A DNA stretch of 9,163 nucleotides from Holosporaceae bacterium UBA5542 (GTDB lineage: Bacteria > Pseudomonadota > Alphaproteobacteria > UBA7879 > UBA5542). The stretch is from the NCBI GenBank assembly GCA_002426825.1, contig DINK01000022.1:20849-30011 (forward strand), in the 5' to 3' direction. Within the stretch, counting starts at the first letter, position 1. Each line of letters starts with the position of its first letter. Position numbers and translations under genes: made by a program. Positions 1 to 5,467 of this stretch are shown here, piece by piece. The notes beneath the pieces were generated by a model. That model saw only the letters and a program-made list of their open reading frames with translations, was not told the DNA's origin and did no database searches.

Positions 1-142
1 CAACGTATAAGGTACAAGACTGGTGTGAAAATTGCGTGATGGCATTTTCTATTTTTTCTTGCACACTTGGGACATTGTCTTGTTTCTGCCAACCTGAAAA
101 ATGGGTGCCATCATATTCAATGGTTAATTTAAATCTTGTCAC
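1..142 (-). CDS. truA: tRNA pseudouridine synthase A, N-terminal 47 residues (cut by window edge)
   Basis: TruA isomerises uridines 38-40 in the anticodon stem-loop of many tRNAs to pseudouridine in the cytoplasm. The minus strand from a GTG at 142-140 reads VTRFKLTIEYDGTHFSGWQK and onward. It contains the family's opening signature, a beta strand followed by EYDGT-x-F-x-GWQ, and then the SVQEKIENAI helix. The catalytic aspartate lies further along, beyond base 1. The start is well fixed: an in-frame TAA sits five codons upstream, no ATG is available, and a purine-rich AGAAGAAGC stretch directly precedes the GTG. The gene overlaps the end of tadA by 14 bases in another frame, so the two are probably co-transcribed and translationally coupled. 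The identification is strong although only the first sixth or so of the protein is visible. Confidence 0.9.
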   Translation of the reverse strand, partial: MTRFKLTIEYDGTHFSGWQKQDNVPSVQEKIENAITQFSHQSCTLYV

Positions 143-599
143 GCTTCTTCTGCCTTAAATCTTGAAAAAATGTTTTTAACAAATCGCCACAATCTTGCAT
201 CAAAACACCCGATTCGACATCAGGACGATGATGGCACGTCTCTTGCGCAAAAAATCGGGCCCCATGCAAGATGCCGCCCCCCTTAGGATCAAGAGCTCCA
301 AAAACAACGCGACGCACACGTGCCAAAGAAATAGCCCCAGCACACATAGCACAAGGCTCAAGAGTTACATACAAGTCACAGCCGATTAAGCGCTCATACC
401 CCAAAGACCTGGCTGCTTCACGAATCACTATAATTTCCGCATGCGCCGTAGGATCTTTAAGTTCAATAATTTTGTTCGAAGCACGTGCAATAATTTCTTT
501 GTTTTTAACAATCACAGCGCCTACAGGCACCTCGCCTTGTGCAAACGCTTTCTTTGCTTCTTGTAATGCCTCATTCATAAAGGTATTCTGTGTACTCAT
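129..599 (-). CDS. tadA: tRNA-specific adenosine deaminase
   Basis: TadA deaminates A34 to inosine in the wobble position of tRNA-Arg(ACG), allowing it to read CGU, CGC and CGA. The 156-residue product has the full zinc-dependent cytidine/deoxycytidylate deaminase core. HAE is at residues 53-55 (zinc ligand His53, proton-shuttling Glu55) and PCAMC at 82-86 (zinc ligands Cys83 and Cys86). GEVPVGAVIV precedes them and GALDPKGGG follows, as in bacterial TadA. The length is normal for the family. No strong Shine-Dalgarno sequence precedes the ATG at 599, and Met8 (MNEALQEAKK) is a possible alternative start that aligns well with shorter homologues. The gene is divergent from pepF with only 21 bases between them, so its promoter must lie inside pepF. 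Downstream it overlaps truA, another anticodon-loop modification gene. Confidence 0.95.
   Translation of the reverse strand: MSTQNTFMNEALQEAKKAFAQGEVPVGAVIVKNKEIIARASNKIIELKDPTAHAEIIVIREAARSLGYERLIGCDLYVTLEPCAMCAGAISLARVRRVVFGALDPKGGGILHGARFFAQETCHHRPDVESGVLMQDCGDLLKTFFQDLRQKKRDKI
561..589 (+). promoter_or_regulatory. Candidate sigma-70 promoter for pepF, inside tadA
   Basis: TTGTAA (561-566) and TATTCT (584-589) each match the sigma-70 consensus at 4 of 6 positions and are separated by the ideal 17 bases. Transcription would begin near 596, giving pepF a leader of about 25 nucleotides. The gap between tadA and pepF is only 21 bases, so any promoter for pepF has to overlap tadA, which makes the location reasonable. 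In AT-rich DNA such matches arise easily by chance, so this is a weak prediction. Confidence 0.25.
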
Positions 600-620
600 A
601 ACATAAAACTAGGTATTGAT

Positions 621-2402
621 ATGGAAAAAAGCAAGCTAAAGATTGAAGCCCCAACCTGGGATTTAACAGATTTTTATGAAAGTCCCAACGATCCAAAAAT
701 TGAAGAAGACTTCAAAATACTTTCAAAAAAGATAGAAAGCTTCTGCAAAAAATATGAAGCCAACATTCATAAACTGCAAGGTGATGGTTTGTATCAAGCT
801 ATCAAAGACTATGAAAGCATCTCTGAATCAATTTCGTTTATTACAAGCTATGCCGTGCTTGTCTATACACAAAATATGAATGATAAAAAAGGAGCAAGCT
901 TTTATCAACATGCCCTAGAAAAAGCCGCAGACCTTTCAAAAAAACTTATTTTCTTTTGTCTAGAAATCAACCAAATCCCTGACAAAAGTTTAAATCAATT
1001 TTATAAAGAATCAGCCGAACTAAAATTTTATAAACCCTGGATTGATGATACACGTGTTTTTAAACCACATCAGCTTGATCAAAAAACAGAAACCCTTTTT
1101 CACGAACTAAGTCTTCCTGCATCAAATAATTGGGTACGCTTATACGATGAAACTTTTGCAAGCTTAAAATTTTCTTTTCAAGGAAAAGAGTATTCTTGTA
1201 CAGAAATTCTTAATTTCTCTTTCGAAGCCGATAAAAATCTTCGAAAAGAATCAAGCCTTGTTTTTGGAGAGAAATTAAAGGAGATAAGCCGCCAATCCTC
1301 ACTTATTCTCAATACTCTTGCAAAAGAGAAGCAAATTTCCGACACATGGCATCACTATGATCGCCCTGTGGCTTCGCGAAATCGAGAAAACCACGTAGAG
1401 GATAAAGTTATTGAAACACTTCTTAAAAGTGTACAAAACAACTATCAAAAAACAAGTCACCGGTTTTATAAACTTAAGGCAAAATGGCTTGGCCAAGAAA
1501 AACTCAACTATTGGGATCGTAATGCGCCTCTTCCTACACAAAAGATGCAAACTTATAGCTGGGATGAGGCAAGAGATATTGTGCTTGAAGCCTATCACCA
1601 GTTTTCACCAGAAATGGCAAAAATTGGGAAACAATTTTTTGACAACAGTTGGATTGATGCCGCACTTAGACCAGGGAAAGATGGCGGTGCTTTTTCACAC
1701 GCCACAGTACCTTCTGTCCACCCTTATATTCTGCAGAACTATCAAGGAAAAGTTTGGGATATTATGACCCTCGCCCACGAGCTTGGGCATGGAATTCACC
1801 AAGTGCTCTCTGCAAAACAAGGCTATTTAATGGCAGATACCCCCCTCACACTTGCAGAAACAGCTAGTATCTTTGGCGAAATGTTAACGTTCCAGTCTCT
1901 TCTATCAAAAACACAAAACAAAGAAGAACGAAAAACTATTCTTGCTGGCAAAGTAAGTGACATGCTGAACTCAATTGTGCGCCAAATATCTTTCTCTCTT
2001 TTCGAGCACAAGTTCCACGATATCCGACGCGATCACGAACTCACAACAGAGGAAATTTGTGATATTTGGATGGAAACACAAAAAGAAAGCCTTGGTCCAT
2101 ATGTCGAGTTAAGTGGTAACTATGCCTATTATTGGAGCTATATTTCCCACTTTTTTCATGTCCCTTTTTATGTTTATGCGTACGCATTTGGGAACTGCTT
2201 GGTAAACTCACTCTATATGCGCTTCCAAGAATCGCCAAAAGGGTTCCAAGATAAATACATCAGCATGCTTTCTGCAGGGGGCACACTCCACCATAAAGAT
2301 TTGCTGAAACCTTTTAATTTAGATGCCACAAAATCTAATTTTTGGGATCAAGGGTTAGATCTTGTTTCAACCATGATTGATGAGCTTGAAGACCTCTCTT
2401 AA
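621..2402 (+). CDS. pepF: Oligoendopeptidase F, M3 family zinc metallopeptidase
   Basis: A cytosolic metallopeptidase expected to cleave short and medium-length peptides. In bacteria, PepF-type enzymes act in peptide recycling and in removal of cleaved signal peptides. The 593-residue product has the gluzincin site HELGH at 386-390. The third zinc ligand is predicted as Glu413 in LAETASIFGE, which lines up with the FVEAPS glutamate of thimet oligopeptidase. The C-terminal M3 substrate-binding segment is present near residues 498-525 (NYAYYWSYISHFF, then PFYVYAYAFG). The N-terminal half, about residues 1-200, is the helical lobe of the PepF/M3B group. There is no signal peptide. The ATG at 621 is preceded by AGGT at 611-614, 7 bases from the start if AGG is the core. 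The stop codon shares one base with the next gene (TAATG), so the two form a coupled pair. Length and motifs are those of an intact active enzyme. Confidence 0.95.
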   Translation: MEKSKLKIEAPTWDLTDFYESPNDPKIEEDFKILSKKIESFCKKYEANIHKLQGDGLYQAIKDYESISESISFITSYAVLVYTQNMNDKKGASFYQHALEKAADLSKKLIFFCLEINQIPDKSLNQFYKESAELKFYKPWIDDTRVFKPHQLDQKTETLFHELSLPASNNWVRLYDETFASLKFSFQGKEYSCTEILNFSFEADKNLRKESSLVFGEKLKEISRQSSLILNTLAKEKQISDTWHHYDRPVASRNRENHVEDKVIETLLKSVQNNYQKTSHRFYKLKAKWLGQEKLNYWDRNAPLPTQKMQTYSWDEARDIVLEAYHQFSPEMAKIGKQFFDNSWIDAALRPGKDGGAFSHATVPSVHPYILQNYQGKVWDIMTLAHELGHGIHQVLSAKQGYLMADTPLTLAETASIFGEMLTFQSLLSKTQNKEERKTILAGKVSDMLNSIVRQISFSLFEHKFHDIRRDHELTTEEICDIWMETQKESLGPYVELSGNYAYYWSYISHFFHVPFYVYAYAFGNCLVNSLYMRFQESPKGFQDKYISMLSAGGTLHHKDLLKPFNLDATKSNFWDQGLDLVSTMIDELEDLS

Positions 2403-2462
2403 TGGATGAGAACACTTTATTGAAACGCCTAAAGAGGTATGGTGGACATACCTCTTTAATGG
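2392..2462 (+). repeat. Imperfect direct repeat ACCTCT(C)TTAATGG around the kinase gene start
   Basis: ACCTCTCTTAATGG at 2392-2405 contains the end of pepF and the start codon of the ABC1 kinase gene. A nearly identical ACCTCTTTAATGG lies at 2450-2462, differing only by loss of one C. Each copy carries an ATG in the kinase reading frame (2402 and 2459, codons 1 and 20). Between the copies, AGAGGT at 2433-2438 is complementary to the ACCTCT of both. The two copies are directly visible. Any regulatory meaning is inferred. Confidence 0.6.
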
Positions 2463-3658
2463 CCACTTTAGCAAAAGAACATATCCAAGGAAACACACCG
2501 CAGTTTTACCAAAAGCTTGTCCGTGAACTTGGTCTGTTTAAAGGCCCCTTAATGAAGGTTGGTCAACTTCTGTCAATGGTACCAGGCATCGTTCCAGAAG
2601 AATATGCAGACATACTGAAGACACTACAAACCCAAGCCCCTGCTATGGGACCATTATTTGTAAAGCGACGAATGCGGGGTGAATTAGGTGAAAATTGGCA
2701 TCATTTTTTTTCTGACTTTTCCTTAGAACCCAGTGCAGCTGCATCTATTGGTCAGGTCCATCAAGCCGCAACTCTAAACAGTGAAAATGTTGCCTGCAAA
2801 CTTCAATACCCCAACATGGCAGGCATTCTAGAATCAGACCTCAATCAATTAAAAATTCTTCTTGCTCTTTATGAAGCACGGGGCGGACAATTCAAAACAG
2901 AAAGCTTTTTTTTAGAAACCAAGAAACATTTATATGAAGAAATTGACTACACGCATGAAGCAGAAAACATAAAAGTTTTTAAAAACATATTTATGCCTTA
3001 CAACCATATTCATGTACCTGAAGTCATTGATAACCTTTCTACAAATCGATTGCTTACCATGTCGTGGATGCATGGAGATCCTCTCGAAACGCAAAAAGAA
3101 AAACCCCATGACTTTCGCGAAAAACTCACCAGAAATCTGTTTTGGGCTTGGTATTATCCTCTCTACAGTAAGGGGTATTTACACGGCGACCCTCATTCAG
3201 GGAACTTTCTGTTCTCAAAAGAAGGTGACATTATAGTGCTTGATTTTGGATGTGTTCGGAAATTTTCCAACACATTTCTAGAAGGCACAAAACTTCTCTA
3301 CCAGAACCTGAAACAAAAAAAAACGGATTGTGGAGAAGCCTATTCTTTATGGGGTTTTGAAAATTTAAGTAAAGACCTTGTCGAAACATTAAATCAATGG
3401 TCCGCTTTTTTGTATGGCCCCATTACCCAAAATAAAGTGCAAAAAATCAATGAATCTTACAATGTCGACATCGGGAAAAAATTGGCGAAAAATATTTTAT
3501 TGATATTAAAAACGCAAGGAAAAGTTGTACTTCCCCAAGAGTTTATCCTGATGCACCGAGCCGCTGTGGGAATGGGTGCCGCCTTTATTCAGCTTGATGC
3601 CTCACTTAACTGGCAGCACCTTTTTGAAGATATGCTATTCGCAACTGCCCTGCATTAA
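2402..3658 (+). CDS. ABC1/AarF/UbiB-family atypical protein kinase-like protein
   Basis: A member of the ABC1/ADCK/UbiB family, which has a protein-kinase-like fold and is linked to ubiquinone synthesis or lipid homeostasis. The true substrates are unsettled. The 418 residues carry all family hallmarks: KxGQ (KVGQ, 52-55), the alanine-rich nucleotide loop AAASIGQVH (112-120), the lysine in VACK (Lys133), the acidic EEIDYTHEAEN helix (about 179-189), the catalytic loop HGDPHSGN (261-268, with Ser where Pro is usual) and DFG (281-283). No C-terminal transmembrane helices are apparent, unlike E. coli UbiB, and the protein is shorter than UbiB, so I do not call it ubiB. The first ATG overlaps the pepF stop and keeps the typical N-terminal RL-RYG...LA-E segment. 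ATG 2459 (codon 20) is an alternative start. A strong hairpin covers codons 10-19. The 3' end overlaps the permease gene by 24 bases. Confidence 0.9.
   Translation: MDENTLLKRLKRYGGHTSLMATLAKEHIQGNTPQFYQKLVRELGLFKGPLMKVGQLLSMVPGIVPEEYADILKTLQTQAPAMGPLFVKRRMRGELGENWHHFFSDFSLEPSAAASIGQVHQAATLNSENVACKLQYPNMAGILESDLNQLKILLALYEARGGQFKTESFFLETKKHLYEEIDYTHEAENIKVFKNIFMPYNHIHVPEVIDNLSTNRLLTMSWMHGDPLETQKEKPHDFREKLTRNLFWAWYYPLYSKGYLHGDPHSGNFLFSKEGDIIVLDFGCVRKFSNTFLEGTKLLYQNLKQKKTDCGEAYSLWGFENLSKDLVETLNQWSAFLYGPITQNKVQKINESYNVDIGKKLAKNILLILKTQGKVVLPQEFILMHRAAVGMGAAFIQLDASLNWQHLFEDMLFATALH
2430..2458 (+). repeat. Perfect 12-bp inverted repeat with 5-base loop, within kinase codons 10-19
   Basis: The left arm TAAAGAGGTATG (2430-2441) and right arm CATACCTCTTTA (2447-2458) are exact reverse complements around the loop GTGGA. 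In RNA this is a 12-bp stem starting 28 bases after the pepF stop codon. It is placed like an intrinsic terminator, but no T-tract follows (AATGGCCACT). The left arm contains the Shine-Dalgarno-like AAAGAGG, which the stem would hide. It sits in sequence that also encodes the kinase N-terminus (KRYGGHTSL). It could be an attenuator, an mRNA-stabilising or processing hairpin, or a coincidence of codon choice. Confidence 0.65.
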
Positions 3659-4618
3659 AAGGGAAACATCACCAGAAAGATACAAAATCACATTAATCAT
3701 GGCGAAAGAAATAAACGTTGAAAGAACAATCAAAGTATTAGCCATCTGCACGTTCAACCCATATCTTTGAGCATACAAAGCGCATGTTCTTGAGCTTGGC
3801 ATAGCTGCCATCAAAGAAACAGCAAGCAACCAATAAGGATTCAACTCAAAAATATACTTTCCAATTGAAAAGGCAACAAGGGGGTGTAAAAAGTTTTTAA
3901 GCGCAAGACGCAACATAACTTCTTTTCGATCACTTTTATGAATACTAATTTTATCTTGTTCTAAAGATAGGCCCAACACAAACAAAGAAATCGGGGCCGC
4001 CCCTTTCCCCATAAGATCAAGAAAATAAGAGATAGATGATGGGAAAGAAATATGAAAATATGAAAAAATAAAACCAACAAGCGAAGCTGGAATAATAGGT
4101 GTCCGAATAATTGCTTTTGGCAACTCTTTTAAGAATGAAAGGCCTCCAAATCCTGACTTCTTAGACTGCGACGCATACTCAATCACCCCCAAAATGGTGG
4201 GCGCCAAAATAAGCTGTTGAAATACAGTGACCATCACAACGGGTGATACTGTTTTAAAGAAAAGCAAAAAGATAGGAATTGCCAAGAAAGCTGTATTTAC
4301 TTGGCCTGACGTCATCATTGTTAACGCGATTTCTCCAAGTGACTGCTTAAAAACTTTTTTGCCCACAAGCCAACCAATGAAAACCAAGGGAATGGTACTT
4401 GCAATCACTACTTCCATATACGAAAAGTCAAAAATTTTATCGATTGAGTACTTGGAAAACTGGTTTAAAACCATACACGGCAATGCCACAAGAAAAACAA
4501 AATCTGATAAAACAGACGTTGCTCTTTTGCCCAACATATGGAAATGCGAAGCTAGATATCCGAAAAGAACTGCTCCAAAAATAGGTACGTTACTTTTAAT
4601 CAAATGTAATATAAGCAT
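3635..4618 (-). CDS. AEC-family permease (auxin efflux carrier-like transporter)
   Basis: An inner-membrane secondary transporter of the AEC family (TC 2.A.69 fold). Characterised bacterial members move organic acids such as malate and malonate. The substrate here cannot be read from sequence. The 327 residues are strongly hydrophobic, with about ten predicted membrane segments in the usual five-plus-five arrangement. Family landmarks are the opening PIFGAVLFGYLA (12-23), LPCMVLNQF (46-54), the broken-helix segment SGQVNTAFLAIPIF (104-117), GLSLE (216-220) and MAAMPSSRTCALYAQRYG (270-287), the second broken helix. The length matches the family. The ATG at 4618 follows AGTGAGAG, a modest ribosome-binding sequence. 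The TAG at 3635-3637 lies inside the convergent kinase gene, leaving no room for a terminator between them. The gene is 67 bases downstream of the SPOR gene on the same strand, so read-through is possible, though a hairpin lies between. Confidence 0.9.
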   Translation of the reverse strand: MLILHLIKSNVPIFGAVLFGYLASHFHMLGKRATSVLSDFVFLVALPCMVLNQFSKYSIDKIFDFSYMEVVIASTIPLVFIGWLVGKKVFKQSLGEIALTMMTSGQVNTAFLAIPIFLLFFKTVSPVVMVTVFQQLILAPTILGVIEYASQSKKSGFGGLSFLKELPKAIIRTPIIPASLVGFIFSYFHISFPSSISYFLDLMGKGAAPISLFVLGLSLEQDKISIHKSDRKEVMLRLALKNFLHPLVAFSIGKYIFELNPYWLLAVSLMAAMPSSRTCALYAQRYGLNVQMANTLIVLSTFISFAMINVILYLSGDVSLLMQGSCE

Positions 4619-4653
4619 TAAACTCTCACTCTTTTAAACGACAATACACTAAC

Positions 4654-4678
4654 CGCATGCTCAATCTCACAGCATGCG
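4654..4678 (-). terminator. Inverted repeat between SPOR gene and permease gene
   Basis: CGCATGCT (4654-4661) and AGCATGCG (4671-4678) form a perfect 8-bp GC-containing stem with a 9-base loop. It begins 8 bases past the stop codon of the minus-strand SPOR gene, a natural place for a transcription terminator. On the minus strand it is followed by GGTTAGTGTATTG, which is not a clean T-tract, so it may instead be a 3'-end stabilising hairpin or an operator for the downstream permease gene. The structure is certain at sequence level. The function is a guess. Confidence 0.45.
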
Positions 4679-4685
4679 ACAAGTA

Positions 4686-5345
4686 TTAATAAATTAAAAA
4701 ACAAGCACCACCTTGTTTTGAAAGATTTTTACACGTCTCTTGTGCTTTTTCTTTTGAAGAAAAAGGGCCGACTTGTATGCGATGGAAAATACCCTTTTCC
4801 CCTAAATCTTTCTGAACAATGTCAACACCCCATTCAGATAGAAGTGTCTTAAATTTGAACTTTAATCGCTTTAATTCTTTCTCTGCCTCGTTTGCCGATG
4901 GAAGAGAGCCAACTTGTAAAAAAAACTCTTTCTGATGCAACACTTTTGGTGTCTTCTCTTCCATATGAATCACTTCATTTTTGTTTTCTGAAGGGGCTAT
5001 CATAGGTTTCGAAGAAAGATCGGGCGCCGTTTCAACAACGGGTTGTTCATCTTCAACCACCAAAGCTGTCTTACCTTCTTTTTCTTTAGAAATAAGACTA
5101 TAAATTGAATCTCCCTCACGCGCCTTATCTTTTTGAGGATATTCTTTAGAGACAGGCTCTGCCATAATGACGGGGATGTTACTTTCATCTAACTCGTCCG
5201 TATGCGCCATCATCATATTCCAGAAAAAAATTAAGGCAGCAATGACGGCAACTGCCAGAACAAGAATCAACGTTACACGCGATGACCACCAGCGAAGACG
5301 TGTTTGATTTGGTTGGCTTTCTGGCTGCCAAGGACTTTCTTGCAT
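4686..5345 (-). CDS. SPOR-domain membrane protein (peptidoglycan-binding, division-associated)
   Basis: The 219-residue product has a cytoplasmic N-terminus of about 23 residues. One membrane helix follows at about 24-42 (VTLILVLAVAVIAALIFFW), then a low-complexity, charged linker at about 45-138, then a SPOR domain at about 140-219 (FFLQVGSLPS, then RIQVGPFSSKEKA, then CFLIY). SPOR domains bind septal peptidoglycan stripped of stem peptides, so the protein probably sits in the inner membrane with its domain in the periplasm at the division site. The ATG at 5345 has a good GGAG Shine-Dalgarno (plus-strand 5353-5356) with 7-base spacing. In many alphaproteobacteria a SPOR gene of this kind follows dgt and argS and precedes nagZ-scpAB. 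Here those genes are absent from either side, and the gene faces erpA directly. Confidence 0.88.
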   Translation of the reverse strand: MQESPWQPESQPNQTRLRWWSSRVTLILVLAVAVIAALIFFWNMMMAHTDELDESNIPVIMAEPVSKEYPQKDKAREGDSIYSLISKEKEGKTALVVEDEQPVVETAPDLSSKPMIAPSENKNEVIHMEEKTPKVLHQKEFFLQVGSLPSANEAEKELKRLKFKFKTLLSEWGVDIVQKDLGEKGIFHRIQVGPFSSKEKAQETCKNLSKQGGACFLIY

Positions 5346-5369
5346 AATAATACTCCAATGTCGTATAAT
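5340..5369 (+). promoter_or_regulatory. Candidate promoter for erpA-xthA
   Basis: A perfect TATAAT occurs at 5364-5369, with TTGCAT (5340-5345, 3 of 6 matches to the -35 consensus) 18 bases upstream. Transcription would start near 5376, leaving a leader of about 90 nucleotides before erpA. The -35 element overlaps the start codon of the divergent SPOR gene. The consensus -10 in a divergent intergenic region makes this the best promoter candidate in the window, though the -35 is weak. Confidence 0.45.
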
Positions 5370-5394
5370 CGCAGAACTTTGGTGTTTTGGTCAA
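5365..5394 (-). promoter_or_regulatory. Candidate promoter for the SPOR gene, overlapping the erpA promoter
   Basis: On the minus strand TTGACC (5394-5389, 5 of 6 matches) lies 18 bases from GATTAT (5370-5365, 4 of 6 matches). This would start transcription about 10-15 bases before the SPOR ATG, leaving room for its GGAG ribosome-binding site. The -10 box occupies the same base pairs as the plus-strand TATAAT. A small inverted repeat, TCAAT-ATGA-ATTGA (5391-5404), overlaps the -35 element and could be an operator half-site pair. Confidence 0.4.
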
Positions 5395-5467
5395 TATGAA
5401 TTGATGTTTTGTCTACAGAAACGTCCAAATTTAGCCAAGAACACAGCAATTTAAGTATGAAATTAAT

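Noticed and set aside
271..606. 111-codon open frame on the plus strand opposite tadA
   Set aside because: It is the antisense of a clear deaminase gene, the translation has no family-like features, and the tadA motifs are unambiguous.
2439..2459. Six-codon out-of-frame ORF (ATG GTG GAC ATA CCT CTT TAA) in the kinase hairpin, ending in a second TAATG
   Set aside because: The SD-like AAAGAGG is only about one base from its ATG, too close for initiation, and the dyad itself explains the sequence without a peptide.
4227..4637. 136-codon open frame on the plus strand opposite the permease gene
   Set aside because: It is antisense to a well-supported membrane transporter, and its lysine/threonine-rich product looks like a reverse-frame artefact.
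4745..4765. Perfect 9-bp inverted repeat CTTTTTCTT-TTG-AAGAAAAAG inside the SPOR gene
   Set aside because: It is made only of low-complexity purine and pyrimidine runs encoding Ser-Ser-Lys-Glu-Lys, so it is likely a by-product of codon composition.
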